NCBI RefSeq assembly: GCF_003696265.1
Contig: NZ_RFFH01000001.1
Span: forward strand, 682,001 to 746,000
DNA length: 64,000 nt
Reading direction: 5' to 3'
Source of the DNA: Nocardia stercoris
GTDB taxonomy: Bacteria; Actinomycetota; Actinomycetes; Mycobacteriales; Mycobacteriaceae
Made by a program: the position numbers and the translations under genes. Shown one piece after another: positions 52,389 to 61,913 of this stretch; position 1 is the stretch's first letter, and every line of letters begins with the position of its first letter. The notes beneath the pieces are model-generated. The model was given only the letters and a program-made list of their open reading frames with translations, was not told the DNA's origin and searched no databases.

Positions 52389-53648
52389 GTGTACGTGGTG
52401 AGCAGGGGCAGGGCGGAACGGCTGCCAACCGAGATCTGGGTGATGGTCGGGGCCGGGTTTCTGATCGCGCTCGGATTCGGGCTCGTGGCACCCGTGCTGC
52501 CGCAGTACGCGCGCAGCTTCGGCGTGGGGGTGGCCGCGGCATCCGGAATCGTGAGTGCGTTCGCGCTGATGCGGTTGCTGTTCGCGCCGGTCAGCGGACG
52601 GTTGGTACAGCGGCTCGGTGAACCGCGGATCTATCTGAGCGGGGTACTGATCGTCGCGGTCTCCACCGGGGCTTGCGCTGTGGCACAGAGCTATTGGCAG
52701 CTGATCGTGCTGCGCGCGCTCGGCGGGGTGGGATCCACCATGTTCACGGTGTCCTCGCTCGGACTGGTGATTCGGCTGTCGCCGCCGGGACAACGCGGGC
52801 GGGTGTCCGGGTTGTGGTCGACCAGTTTTCTGATCGGGTCGCTCGGCGGACCGTTGATCGGTGGCGCACTGGCCGGGCTCGGGTTGCGGGCGCCGTTCGT
52901 GATCTACGCGATCGCCCTGGTCGCGGCCACGGCCGTCGTGTACTTCTCGCTGCGGAATTCACGCCTGAGCGACCGGCCGACCGTGCGCCCGGCCGCGGTG
53001 CTCGGCTTCGGGACCGCATTGCGCCGACCCGCCTACCGGGCGGTGCTGGTGTCGAACTTCGTGAACGGGGTGGCTGTCCTCGGTGTGCGGACCGCGCTGC
53101 TGCCGCTGGTGGTGGTGGAGACCCTGCATCGCTCGCGCGGGATGGCCGGGGTCGCGCTGACCGCCTTCGCCGCCGGCAATGCCGCTGTGCTGTTCCTGGC
53201 CGGACGCTGGTCGGATCGCTGGGGACGTAAGCCGTTCATGATCGCCGGCTGTCTGGTCTGCGCGGCCGGCACCGCCGGGGTGGGCATCGCGCCGGAGCTG
53301 TGGGCGCTGCTGGCCGCTTCGTTCGTCGGGGGAGTGGGATCGGGGCTGTTCACGCCGGCACAGCAGGCGACGGTCGCCGATGTGCTCGGCCCGGACGCCC
53401 GCGGCGGGCCGGTGCTGGCCGGATATCAGATGGCCGGGGACCTCGGGACCGTGCTGGGCCCGATCGTGATCGGCGCGCTGGTGCAGCGGGTGTCGTTCGA
53501 ATTCGGGTTCGTGGTGACGGGTGTCCTCCTGGTGACCGCGGCGGTGTGGTGGGCTCTGGTACCGGAACCGACGGCGCGCATCACGACACCACACGATTCA
53601 CCCGTCGACGCGGCAGCCCATCCGGTCGACGCCGGATCGGGCACCTGA
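52389..53648 (+). CDS. MFS transporter
   Basis: Twelve-helix transporter of 419 residues. The loop 2-3 motif is GRLVQRLGEPRIYLSG and the second-half equivalent is AGRWSDRWGRKPFMIAG. The fifth-helix FLIGSLGGPLIGGALAG matches drug:H+ antiporters, so multidrug export is likely. GTG 52389. It stands alone, 90 bases behind pgm. Confidence 0.85.
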   Translation: MYVVSRGRAERLPTEIWVMVGAGFLIALGFGLVAPVLPQYARSFGVGVAAASGIVSAFALMRLLFAPVSGRLVQRLGEPRIYLSGVLIVAVSTGACAVAQSYWQLIVLRALGGVGSTMFTVSSLGLVIRLSPPGQRGRVSGLWSTSFLIGSLGGPLIGGALAGLGLRAPFVIYAIALVAATAVVYFSLRNSRLSDRPTVRPAAVLGFGTALRRPAYRAVLVSNFVNGVAVLGVRTALLPLVVVETLHRSRGMAGVALTAFAAGNAAVLFLAGRWSDRWGRKPFMIAGCLVCAAGTAGVGIAPELWALLAASFVGGVGSGLFTPAQQATVADVLGPDARGGPVLAGYQMAGDLGTVLGPIVIGALVQRVSFEFGFVVTGVLLVTAAVWWALVPEPTARITTPHDSPVDAAAHPVDAGSGT

Positions 53649-53711
53649 TCCAGTGCGCGATCGCCGGGTCCGGATGTGGCGCCGGGGGAGATTTTTGGCA
53701 GAGTGGCGGGC

Positions 53712-54446
53712 GTGAATTCCTCCGGAGCGAAATACACCCCGCGCCCGATGTCCAACCGAACCACCTATGCGCTCGGCGCGGTAGCGGTGGCGGTGGTAGT
53801 CGTGCTGGTGGCCTACTTCATGCACTCCTCCGGCGGCGGCGCCGCGGCCAAGGTCCGCGACGACGGCTACGGCGCAGCACACGACACCTCGGTGAGCGCG
53901 CTGCTCGATTCCGACGGCGCGATCGTGCTGGGCAAGTCGAATGTGAAGACCATCGACGTATTCGAGGACCCGATGTGCCCGTCGTGCGGTGCGCTGGAAC
54001 ACATCTACGGTCAGGAGATCGCGCATCGCATCGACGACGGGAAGCTCGCCGTGCGGTACCGCCTGGTGAACTTCCTGGACCCGCGGTCGAGCAGCAAGGA
54101 CTACTCGACCCGCGCGATCGCCGCCAACGAATGCGTGGCCGGTGACGGTGACGGGCCGCTGTATTCGCGCTTCCACCAGGCCATGTTCACCACCGAACAG
54201 CCCACCGAAGGCGGCGGCAAAACCGACGAGCAGATCGCCGCGGTCGCGAAGTCGGCCGGCGCCTCCGCCGATGTGGTCACCTGCATCACGAAGAAGGAGC
54301 GGGTCGACACCGCCCGCGCTCACGCCGACGCCGCCCTGGCCGCATTGAAGAAGGCCGCCGGCGATGTCGCCACGCCGACCGTGTTGAACAACGGCAAAGA
54401 GGTCGACGTGAACGACTCCGACTGGGTGGTGAAGGCGGCGCAGTAG
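53712..54446 (+). CDS. DsbA-like thiol-disulfide protein, membrane anchored
   Basis: Thioredoxin-fold protein of about 244 residues. An N-terminal membrane anchor (TTYALGAVAVAVVVVLVAYFM) precedes an extracytoplasmic domain with the redox motif CPSC in VFEDPMCPSCGALEHIYG. Two further Cys (NECVAG, VTCITKK) may form a structural disulfide. It resembles mycobacterial DsbA-like oxidoreductases. The start may be GTG 53712 or ATG 53748. It is expected to help fold exported proteins. Confidence 0.85.
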   Translation: MNSSGAKYTPRPMSNRTTYALGAVAVAVVVVLVAYFMHSSGGGAAAKVRDDGYGAAHDTSVSALLDSDGAIVLGKSNVKTIDVFEDPMCPSCGALEHIYGQEIAHRIDDGKLAVRYRLVNFLDPRSSSKDYSTRAIAANECVAGDGDGPLYSRFHQAMFTTEQPTEGGGKTDEQIAAVAKSAGASADVVTCITKKERVDTARAHADAALAALKKAAGDVATPTVLNNGKEVDVNDSDWVVKAAQ

Positions 54447-54982
54447 CCGCCCGGCGGGTCGAGCGAGCCGCGTGGCTGCGGGGTCGCCGGCCCGCCTTGT
54501 TCGACACCGCGGTCGGTCTCGCGCCGCCGCCGCTCACCGTGCGGATCGAGTTCACCGACCCGGCGCCGGCCGATCTCGCGCAGCCGGGCCGGGTCCACCC
54601 GGTCGGCGGCATCCAGCAGTGTGTGTTCGATATCGTCCACCAGCTCCCTGGGCAAATCTCGCGCGACCTCGGCGATGACGCGCGTCTGCGCGAGGTCGAT
54701 CCGCCCCGACGTGAACGCCACCCGCGTGCGCGGCAACCCGTCGAGCGCGACACCCACCGCGATCAACAGTGCGGCCCACCGCACTTCGACCCGCACCGCG
54801 GCCGCCGCCTCCCGCGCCGCCCCCTCACCGCCGCCCGGACTGCCCACCCGCCGCCGGCGATACAACTCGCGCACCGCCAGCACCTCGGCCGCCTGCGCGT
54901 ACGCCGCCGCCCCATGCGCCCGCCGGATCGCGCCGAGCACCTCGGAATCACTCATCGCCTGCAGCTCACCGGTATCGAACAT
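54447..54982 (-). pseudogene. truncated DUF222 (13E12-repeat) gene
   Basis: The first 165 codons match the N-terminal DUF222 domain of HNH endonuclease-like 13E12 repeat proteins (MFDTGELQAMSDSEVLGAIR, RVAFTSGRIDLAQTRVIAEVARDLPRELVDDIE). Full-length members are about 400-500 residues and end in an HNH domain. Here the frame runs on only into the antisense of the DsbA gene (to 54320), and the HNH part is absent. It is probably a relic of a mobile repeat family. Confidence 0.75.
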
Positions 54983-55109
54983 GTGTTCGATGATAGCCCC
55001 CTGACCGGCCCCGCACCACCCCTGTCCAGGCGATTTGGTTTGTCAGCAACAGGTCGTGTAACTTTATCCAGGCCAGCGGGGAACACCCCAAAGGCAAACA
55101 AAAGAACAT

Positions 55110-55182
55110 GGGGCTATGGCGCAGCTGGTAGCGCACCACACTGGCAGTGTGGGGGTCAGGGGTTCGAGTCCCCTTAGCTCCA
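55110..55182 (+). tRNA. tRNA-Ala (GGC)
   Basis: Complete cloverleaf: acceptor GGGGCTA/TAGCTCC with discriminator A, D arm GCGCAGCTGGTAGCGC, anticodon stem CCACA/TGTGG with loop CTGGCAG giving anticodon GGC, and T arm AGGGG-TTCGAGT-CCCCT. CCA is not encoded beyond the A. A strong terminator follows. Confidence 0.95.
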
Positions 55183-55192
55183 CCTATTAATG

Positions 55193-55233
55193 CAGGTCAG
55201 GCCCGATTTGATATCGGGCCTGACCTGTTTTTA
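55193..55233 (+). terminator. terminator of tRNA-Ala
   Basis: Perfect 15-bp arms (55193-55207 and 55213-55227) with a 5-base loop and a T-run (tttttattt). Confidence 0.9.
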
Positions 55234-55408
55234 TTTCACCTGCCCCGCGTTTACCCCACGGTTTCGATTGAAACGAATCGGGCCCTGCCGCCGCATGGGC
55301 GAAGATGTGTCGCGGGATTCGTCCAGTTCTGGCGGGCGGCTATGATCGTGTTTCTGGTCGATACCGGTTCGCGCGCATGGTGCCCGCCGACGAATATTCC
55401 CTTCTAGA

Positions 55409-55669
55409 TCAGTTGCCGGCGACCGGATCCCGCAGCAGGCGCCAGCGGGTCATCCCGGACCCGAACCCGAGTTCCTGGGGCAGGTCTTCCCGCCCGATAC
55501 CGGTGACCAGCACGAACAGGATTCCTTGCAGCACCAGGCGGCTGTCCATCTGCGCGGGCCTGGGTGTTCCGGCCGGTTTCACCGGCAGTAGCGGTTCGAC
55601 AACCGCCCACAACTCGTCGTCCACGATCCAGGGTGCTGCTGCGACGAAACATGCTGCACAACAACACAA
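55409..55669 (-). pseudogene. IS5-type transposase fragment
   Basis: About 86 codons match only the N-terminal DUF4096 region of IS5-family transposases (WIVDDELWAVVEPLLPVKP, QGILFVLVTGIGREDLPQELGFGSGMTRWRLLRD). The DDE catalytic part is missing. A short palindrome GGAGCTC-TTA-GAGCTCC is nearby (about 55698-55714). It is the relic of an insertion next to a tRNA gene. Confidence 0.8.
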
Positions 55670-55963
55670 CTCAGCGCAAGCCGACCGAACCTGTCAGGAG
55701 CTCTTAGAGCTCCTACTTACCTGGCAACGGTTGGCGGATCCGTAACCAGACGCCTTTAGAGCTCTTGGGCGGCAAGGCCACCCGATAGGCTGGTGTTGGC
55801 GCGGTGACACTGACCGTGGGTGGGTTCGGCCGCGGTGACTCCCTACTCCAACATGGACCGTCTGTGAGGGCATCTGAAAACTTCGGCGTCAGTCAGTAGC
55901 CTTCTCGTCGCTGGCGGGGCATCGTCGCCGTCATCGCGATGTGGACCATCTCGGCTGCGGGGA
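55670..55963. other. intergenic remnant DNA
   Basis: No gene supported. The stretch contains repeated gagctc motifs around the transposase relic and probably marks decayed mobile DNA. Confidence 0.35.
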
Positions 55964-57013
55964 TCATGGTTGCCCGAGGACCGGGGCGATCCGGTCGATC
56001 TGGTTCGTCCAAACCCCACCGGTGTAGCCGTCGGGCAGCCGCGACAGATCCTGCGTCGAGTCGAATCCGCTGGAGAACTCCGCACTGCCGCTGCCCTTCT
56101 CGACGACCACGACTGTGTCGTTGCTCTTCATACGATCGAGGAAGATGCCCGGCCATCCCCACAGCCAGCTCGCGAACTTGTCCGGGAGCAGCAGCTGGGT
56201 ATGTTTGCACGAATCCGGGACATGTCCGGTCCAGCCCACCGCGGCATACTGCAAGACACAACGTTCGATGATCGCCTTCGACATCACACGCAAGTTCGGA
56301 AGTTGTTGCCGCAGTGCATCGATGGATCGATCACCGCCCTCGACGGTGAGTGGTTGCCGGCGGCCCGGTGGGAGCGCCGAGAGCGCTCGGGCGAGTAGCG
56401 TCCCGTCGCTCGGGTCGTTGCTCTTCATGTCGACGAGCAGGTGCCGGTCCGGGAAGGCGGCCAGGACCTCATCCAACGACGGTATCGGCCCCATGCCCTG
56501 ATCGCGGAACGGGAAGGTGTTGCCGCCGTCGGCGGTGTAGCCGTAACCGATGTCCAGCGTGCGGAGCTGGTCGAGTGTGTAGTCTGTGGTCACCCCGGTC
56601 CCGTTGGTGCGGCATTCCAGGTGATTGTCGTGAAAGACGGCGAAGCGGTTGTCCTTGGTGCGCTGTACATCGAATTCCACGATCTGAGCGCCCACTCGGA
56701 ATGCCGCGGCCATCGACTCGATGGTGTTTTCCAGGTAGCGGTGGGTCGGCGGCAGCATCCGAGCGGCCGTGCAGGTCTGGTTCGTCAAGCCGTCCGCAGA
56801 AAATGCTTGCTGGAGACCGCCATTGGCGAGAATGAACGGCTTGCCGTCCGACCGGCCGGCGATTGCGGTGCTGTTGTCGAAGAACATGAACGCTGCGAGC
56901 AGTACGAGACAGACGGTGACCGCGCCGAGAACCCGCCGGATCCGAGATCGCCTCCCGCGCTTCGGGTTCAGTGTGCTATCCGATGGCCGTGACGGTGGCG
57001 GCCGGTGCGCCAC
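55964..57013 (-). CDS. glycerophosphodiester phosphodiesterase-like protein
   Basis: GDPD-family protein with an N-terminal membrane anchor (VLGAVTVCLVLLAAFMFFD) and an extracytoplasmic domain. Active-site features are ENTIESMAAAFRVGAQIVEFDVQRTKDNRFAVFHDNHLE, giving the Glu, Asp and His residues of the family, and a later LLVDMKSN. It should release glycerol phosphate from phosphodiesters. The start is uncertain: GTG 57013 overlaps the upstream gene by 46 bases and may be coupled. The extra 100-residue C-terminus with Cys pairs is unusual. Confidence 0.75.
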   Translation of the reverse strand: MAHRPPPSRPSDSTLNPKRGRRSRIRRVLGAVTVCLVLLAAFMFFDNSTAIAGRSDGKPFILANGGLQQAFSADGLTNQTCTAARMLPPTHRYLENTIESMAAAFRVGAQIVEFDVQRTKDNRFAVFHDNHLECRTNGTGVTTDYTLDQLRTLDIGYGYTADGGNTFPFRDQGMGPIPSLDEVLAAFPDRHLLVDMKSNDPSDGTLLARALSALPPGRRQPLTVEGGDRSIDALRQQLPNLRVMSKAIIERCVLQYAAVGWTGHVPDSCKHTQLLLPDKFASWLWGWPGIFLDRMKSNDTVVVVEKGSGSAEFSSGFDSTQDLSRLPDGYTGGVWTNQIDRIAPVLGQP

Positions 57014-57246
57014 ACCAGCATTCGCAGTGCCATCAGCGACAACAGCGCCGGCACCACGAATTCGGTGAACGACACCACCACGTCGTACGGGTCGGTCTGC
57101 CACGGGCTCACCGCACGCACGCTCTTGGCCTGCGTCGTGGTCCAGGTCAAGGCAACGAAGCCCACCCCCGCCACGAAGGAGCCGGTCAGCGCCGGGTTCA
57201 CCGCCCTGACGGCCCGGCTCTCGACCGCTTCCACCTGTGCCTCCAT
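56968..57246 (-). CDS. small membrane protein next to padR
   Basis: Protein of 92 residues with two helices (ALTGSFVAGVGFVALTWTTT and FTEFVVPALLSLMALRMLVW). ATG 57246 has gaaaggag upstream. It is divergent from a PadR regulator with palindromes between them, and overlaps the GDPD gene. It may be the PadR target. No family recognised. Confidence 0.6.
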   Translation of the reverse strand: MEAQVEAVESRAVRAVNPALTGSFVAGVGFVALTWTTTQAKSVRAVSPWQTDPYDVVVSFTEFVVPALLSLMALRMLVWRTGRHRHGHRIAH

Positions 57247-57292
57247 ATCGGTACTGCTCCTTTCGACCAGGCAGGGCTGGTCGCCACCGGCA

Positions 57293-57311
57293 TAGTACAT
57301 TCCGCGTACTA
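57293..57311. promoter_or_regulatory. PadR operator candidate
   Basis: TAGTAC-N7-GTACTA between the divergent small membrane gene and padR, with further partial tactac/gtagt arms around 57310-57340. Position suggests control of both directions. Confidence 0.5.
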
Positions 57312-57371
57312 CGTGGCGTGAACTACGCAATGTGTACTAGTCTGCGATGAGGGTCGAACGAGGAGGTTGTG

Positions 57372-57671
57372 ATGCTCGCCAACGACGCACAGATATTGGT
57401 CCTGTGCGCACTCGCGGAGGGTCCGTTGCACGGCTACGCGATAAACGCCGCGATCGAGCAATTCGCCGGTGAGCGACTGGGACCGGGCAGTCTGTACGGG
57501 GCTTTGGCGCGACTGGAGGCCAAAGGGCTGATCGAGGCGATGGACGGTGTCGGCCGGCAGCGCCCGGTGCGCCTGACTCCTCAGGGCACCGCGTTGCTGG
57601 AACGGGAACTGCGGGCCATGGCCGAGGTGTCGAGGACCGGGCTGCGACGGCTGGGGGTGAGCCCGGCGTGA
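57372..57671 (+). CDS. PadR-family regulator
   Basis: Winged-helix protein of about 99 residues: ILVLCALAEGPLHGYAINAAIEQF and LGPGSLYGALARLEAKGLIEAMDG are the PadR HTH and recognition regions. Short PadR-s2 members sense hydrophobic compounds or envelope stress and control transporters. Start behind gaggagg; GTG 57369 is equally possible. It overlaps the membrane gene that follows (GTGA). Confidence 0.85.
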   Translation: MLANDAQILVLCALAEGPLHGYAINAAIEQFAGERLGPGSLYGALARLEAKGLIEAMDGVGRQRPVRLTPQGTALLERELRAMAEVSRTGLRRLGVSPA

Positions 57672-58441
57672 TCACCTGCACGCGCGTTCTGGTGCGGATG
57701 TTGTATCCGCGCCCCTACCGTGACCGGTGGGGCGAGGATCTCTGCGAGGCGGCGCAGGCCGAAGGGTGGCGATCCTGGCCGAATCTGGTGGTGAGCGCGG
57801 TCACCATCTGGCTGCAGCCGGCGATCTGGCCGTCCGGCCATCGCGGGCAAAGGTCCGCTCGTACGGCGGCGATGATGCTCGCGGTCGCCGGGTGCGGATG
57901 GTTCCTCGCGAATCTCATCACCGAGGACGCCGACCCCTTCCTCAGGCGCGTGCTTCAAGTCTGCTCGATGGGCCTGCTGGCGGGATGCGCCCTGGTGACA
58001 CCGGTGCCACACCCGAACCCGGCCGCGCTGGCGGCGGTGGTGCGACGGTCCGTCCGGTACTTCGCCGTTCCGGCGATGCTGATCGGGGCCGTGGTGTTGA
58101 TCGTGCACGGCGGGGTGCTGCCCTCGATACCGCCGCTGCCGATCCGGCCCGCCGTCGTGGGATTGTGGTGGGCCGGCTGGCTACTGGCGGTCGGCGCCGG
58201 CTCACGAGCCCTGGCCAATATCCGGCCGGAATCCGCCATCGCACCGGGTGGCCGCCGAGTAGGCGTGGGTGGCGCGATCCTGGCCGGAGTGGCGGTGATG
58301 GCCGGTGCGGTCATGGTGACTGCCGCGTTCTCCGGTGCCGGAGTGGATCCGTTCGCGGCCGTCTGCGGCATGTTCACGCTGACGTTCGCGTTTGCGGGAG
58401 CTGCGGCACTCTGCGAGCTCCCGGGCCTGACCGACGACTGA
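57668..58441 (+). CDS. multi-helix membrane protein in padR operon
   Basis: Membrane protein of 257 residues with about six helices. The opening (YPRPYRDRWGEDLCEAAQAEG) resembles the cytoplasmic N-terminus of PadR-linked permease-like proteins. It is translationally coupled to padR (GTGA). Its 3' 110 bases are duplicated at 59215-59323. Function unknown. Confidence 0.65.
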   Translation: MITCTRVLVRMLYPRPYRDRWGEDLCEAAQAEGWRSWPNLVVSAVTIWLQPAIWPSGHRGQRSARTAAMMLAVAGCGWFLANLITEDADPFLRRVLQVCSMGLLAGCALVTPVPHPNPAALAAVVRRSVRYFAVPAMLIGAVVLIVHGGVLPSIPPLPIRPAVVGLWWAGWLLAVGAGSRALANIRPESAIAPGGRRVGVGGAILAGVAVMAGAVMVTAAFSGAGVDPFAAVCGMFTLTFAFAGAAALCELPGLTDD

Positions 58442-58540
58442 CCACCCCTGGACACCCGAAATCATCTCGCCGGCGGCAACGAGCGGTATTCACCACTTCC
58501 CACCGGCGGACAGCACACGATCGAAGGACTGGATATCGCT

Positions 58541-58978
58541 ATGGGACAACGAATCACCGTCGGCGCCTTGCTGGGGACGCTCGCAGCGGGCGCACTCGCC
58601 GCGCTCGCCCCCAGCGCCGCAGCGCAGGATCTCGCCCCAGGCGTCTCCTGCGACGCACAGGGCTACTGCCACAATGACACCGACGACATCTACTACATCA
58701 CGGGGCAGGTGAGCTGCTCCGACTTGTCGACCGGCCCGTTCTCGGGCTATGTGGACCGTCACAGTGCGACGATGATCGCCTTGCTCTGCCCGGACGATTC
58801 CATCCCCGGGACGATGGAACAGGGACCGCCGACAATTGGACCCGATGGCACCATGCAACCGGGCATGATGACCCAATCCCCCAGTACCACAACGATCAAC
58901 GACGTGGTGTCCATTCAATGGCAGACCGCTACCGTGGACAACGACCGGAAGCTTGGTCCGCACGGCAGTTTGTCGTAG
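58541..58978 (+). CDS. exported protein of unknown function
   Basis: Secreted protein of 145 residues with signal peptide [23 protein letters not shown] and four Cys in the mature part (VSCDAQGYCHND, VSCSDLS, LLCPDD) suggesting two disulfides. The C-terminal half is Pro/Thr/Met rich. No family recognised. It interrupts the otherwise linked membrane-protein and prenyltransferase sequence. Confidence 0.65.
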   Translation: MGQRITVGALLGTLAAGALAALAPSAAAQDLAPGVSCDAQGYCHNDTDDIYYITGQVSCSDLSTGPFSGYVDRHSATMIALLCPDDSIPGTMEQGPPTIGPDGTMQPGMMTQSPSTTTINDVVSIQWQTATVDNDRKLGPHGSLS

Positions 58979-59214
58979 CGGTCACCGGCGAAGCGCAAGC
59001 GCGACACCGAGATAGCGAACTCGCTCTCCGCTGCCGATGGTTCCTGTCGCTTCGAGCAGAACTCAGCCGCAGGCCGGCCCGGTGCGATCGGGAACCCGCC
59101 GACCTCGACACCGGGCGCCGGGCTGACCGGATCGGTGCCGCCGATTCGACGCCCGGTCTCCGCTCGCGTTGTCAGCCGGTCAGCCGGTCAGGCCGCGCCG
59201 GGCTCGCACCGTTC

Positions 59215-59417
59215 CGACGCCGGGGTGGATCCGTTCGCGGCCGTCTGCGGCATGTTCACGTTGACGTTCGCGTTTGCGGGAGCTGCGGGACTGTGCAAGC
59301 TCCCGGGCCTGACCGACGACTGACCGCACAACAGAACAGGGCATGCCGTCATGCGAATCACCGGCCCGGTCTACGCGCTCTACACCCGCCGCCTGCGTCG
59401 CCGGCTCGAGGGGTCGT
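59215..59417 (+). pseudogene. fossil junction: membrane-gene 3' end fused to prenyltransferase 5' end
   Basis: 59215-59323 repeats the last 110 bases of the gene at 57668-58441, including the stop. 59324-59417 then repeats the ribosome site and first 60 bases of the prenyltransferase gene at 60453 before breaking off at a TAG. It records an ancestral arrangement in which the two genes were neighbours, or a tandem duplication that later decayed. Confidence 0.8.
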
Positions 59418-59611
59418 AGCCGGTCGGCGCGATGCCCCAGCCCTCCCAGTCGAGCGTTCACTGGACACACCCAGTCCCGCCTCGCAGTCCTCCCCCGTGC
59501 GGGGATGTGGTGATTCCAGTCGCGGGAGGGATCCCCCAGGTAGGGCCTGGGCGGCATGCCCTGTGGTGTCAGCGAGAAGCGTCAGCAGAACACACCCTAA
59601 GGAAAGAGACG

Positions 59612-60298
59612 ATGCGCCCCATGAACCGCCTAATGATCTCCATTATTGCGTGCGGGCTAGCGGTAGCGGGTCTGTCGGCCTGCTCCGACACCTCGCCGCA
59701 CAAGACCAAGTCGGTGACCTACCAGGAGAGCTCGCCAGTGCACACGCTGGTGATCAAGGGCAATGTCGGCGATATCAAGGTGAGTGGTGAGGGCACGTCG
59801 GTAAACGTGACCGAGCAGCACCGCTTCCAGAGCGTCGATCCGGTCACCTCCCACGCGCTGACCGACGGCACTCTCACGCTGAGCTACACCTGCAACGATG
59901 CGCAGTGCACAGTGGACTACACGGTGGTGGTCCCGGCCGGTACGGAGGTGCAGATCAGCGACAGCACCGGCGACATCACTCTCGCCAAGCTGGCCGGCAC
60001 GGTCGACGCGACCACCGGCGTCGGCAAGATCACCGCGGACGGCCTCTCCGGGCCGCAGGCCCACCTCACCACCGACACCGGTGATGTGATGGCGACCTTC
60101 ACCGCGAGCCCGTCCTCGGTGGTGGCCCAGGCCTCCACCGGTGACGTCAAGATCGCCGTGCCCCACACCGCCAAGTACGCGGTCGACGGGCACGCCACCA
60201 CCGGCGAGGTGCATGTGGACGTGCCGCAGGACGCAGGCTCCGCCGACACGATCACCGCCAAGGTCGGGACGGGCAATGTGACGGTCGCCGATGCATGA
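59612..60298 (+). CDS. DUF4097-like lipoprotein
   Basis: Lipoprotein of 228 residues (lipobox LSAC near residue 23). The mature chain is a series of short beta repeats with GDI/GNV turns (VIKGNVGDIKVSGEGTSVNV, DSTGDITLAKLAGTVDATTGVGKI, STGDVKIAVP, TTGEVHVDVP), typical of DUF4097/adhesin-like right-handed beta helices. It probably acts at the cell surface. ATG 59612 behind aaggaaagag. Confidence 0.8.
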   Translation: MRPMNRLMISIIACGLAVAGLSACSDTSPHKTKSVTYQESSPVHTLVIKGNVGDIKVSGEGTSVNVTEQHRFQSVDPVTSHALTDGTLTLSYTCNDAQCTVDYTVVVPAGTEVQISDSTGDITLAKLAGTVDATTGVGKITADGLSGPQAHLTTDTGDVMATFTASPSSVVAQASTGDVKIAVPHTAKYAVDGHATTGEVHVDVPQDAGSADTITAKVGTGNVTVADA

Positions 60299-60452
60299 GC
60301 GGGTTGACCGTCTTGGTGTTCGGGGGTCCTCCTCGAGTCGTCCGGCAGGCTATCAGCTGCACAGAGAGACTGGGGACATGATCGGTTCTGCGATCGACCG
60401 ACCCCCGGGCACCCGAAATCACCCTTCCCACAACAGAACAGGACATGCCGGC

Positions 60453-61229
60453 ATGCGGATCACCGACCCGGTCTACGCGCTCTACACCCGCCGCCTGCGT
60501 CGCCGGCTCGAGGGCGCCTCGCTGCCGCGGCACATCGGACTGATCATGGACGGCAACCGCCGCTGGGCCCGCAAACAAGGGCTGGCCGACACCCGGCTGG
60601 GGCACCGATACGGTGCCGAGCATGCCGAGCAGGTCCTGCGCTGGTGTGAAAGCCTCGATATTCGCCACGTGACAGTTTTCCTGTGCTCTACCGAGAACCT
60701 GCAGAACCGGCAGAACGACGAGATCGACTTCCTCATGCAGGTGGTCGAGGACCTGGTTGCCGACCGGCTCGGACGTCCGGATTCCGGGTGGCGACTGCAT
60801 ACCGCGGGGTCGCTAGATCTGCTGCCCGGCACCACCGCCGCCGCCCTGAAACAGGCGGTGGAGACCACCCGCACGTGCGACAGCGGGTCGCACGTCACCC
60901 TCGCGATCGGCTACGGCGGCCGTCAGGAGATCATCGACGCCTTCCGCGACCTGCTCCATGACGGTGCCGCCGCCGGAAAGACGATCAGCGAGATCGCCGA
61001 CACCCTGACCACCGACGACCTCGCCGCACACCTCTACACCGCTGATCAACCCGATCCGGACCTGGTCATCCGCACCAGCGGCGAACAGCGCCTGTCCAAC
61101 TTCCTGCTGTGGCAAACCGCTTACGCCGAACTGTATTTCTGTGAGGCGTACTGGCCGGCCTTCCGCGAGATCGACTTCCTGCGCGCACTCCGCAACTACG
61201 CCGACCGCAACCGCAGGTACGGGGCCTGA
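60453..61229 (+). CDS. uppS: cis-prenyl (polyprenyl diphosphate) transferase
   Basis: Z-type prenyltransferase of 258 residues. IGLIMDGNRRWARKQG includes the essential Asp33, and the C-terminal signature is VIRTSGEQRLSNFLLWQTAYAELYF. It lengthens allylic diphosphates with isopentenyl diphosphate; actinobacteria carry several paralogs that make short Z-prenyl or decaprenyl products. Its immediate start region has a decayed copy at 59324. Product length cannot be read. Start ATG 60453. Confidence 0.88.
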   Translation: MRITDPVYALYTRRLRRRLEGASLPRHIGLIMDGNRRWARKQGLADTRLGHRYGAEHAEQVLRWCESLDIRHVTVFLCSTENLQNRQNDEIDFLMQVVEDLVADRLGRPDSGWRLHTAGSLDLLPGTTAAALKQAVETTRTCDSGSHVTLAIGYGGRQEIIDAFRDLLHDGAAAGKTISEIADTLTTDDLAAHLYTADQPDPDLVIRTSGEQRLSNFLLWQTAYAELYFCEAYWPAFREIDFLRALRNYADRNRRYGA

Positions 61230-61469
61230 GGCCGAGGCGGCATCGGGCCGTCTGACACAGCGGACGAGGTCGCTGTTCGAGGTCATGACAGATCTGGTCT
61301 GTGTCTCGGTTCTCGCACATCCGGTGCTCCGCGAATCCACGGTGCTTCAGCACCTTCGACCTGTCCAGGACACGGGTCGCTGGAGCCGTCGACCTTGCCC
61401 GAAGATTCGCACCGGCTTCCAGTCCGCGAGCGTGGCTTTGACCGCGGCCCTGTGCGTAGCGTGGGCGAG
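61230..61469. other. intergenic, nothing recognised
   Basis: About 240 bases without a supportable gene or structure. Confidence 0.3.
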
Positions 61470-61897
61470 GTGAGTTTGCCGGGGTGGTGGCTGGATTCGG
61501 ATCTATTCGTGACCGACGAGTACCTCGATGCCGACGGCACGAGCCGGAACCGCGTTGTGCGCTACTGGCTCGCGACCATGTCCGGCCGGGCATCGGACGA
61601 TCCCGGCTCTTCGACGGATGGGCAGCCAAAGCGCCGATCACGGACCTGTTCACCGTCAGAACCGGCGACACCGGCGGCCAGTTCGGAAACCGCGCCAGTT
61701 GAGCATCCGCAACGTCGGGAGCGTGGTGTCGGTGACTGCGGCACTGCGTTCCGGTGTGGTGGTGCTGGTCTATCCCGGGGCACGGTCTGGCACCCGACGA
61801 TGTGGACGCCGCCTACGAGCTGGTGACCGAACACATGCGGCGGCGGCTCTCGACGCTGTCGCAGCGCCAGCGCCAGCGGTATCCGGTGATCGGCTGA
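61470..61897 (+). pseudogene. frameshifted relic of unknown gene
   Basis: Coding-like stretches occur in different frames: LPGWWLDSDLFVTDEYLDAD from GTG 61470, then FDGWAAKAPITDLFTVRTGDTG, then SVVSVTAALRSG, then DDVDAAYELVTEHMRRRLSTL ending at TGA 61895-61897. The order suggests one former gene broken by at least two frameshifts. No family is recognised. Confidence 0.45.
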
Positions 61898-61913
61898 GTG
61901 CGGATATGGGGAA

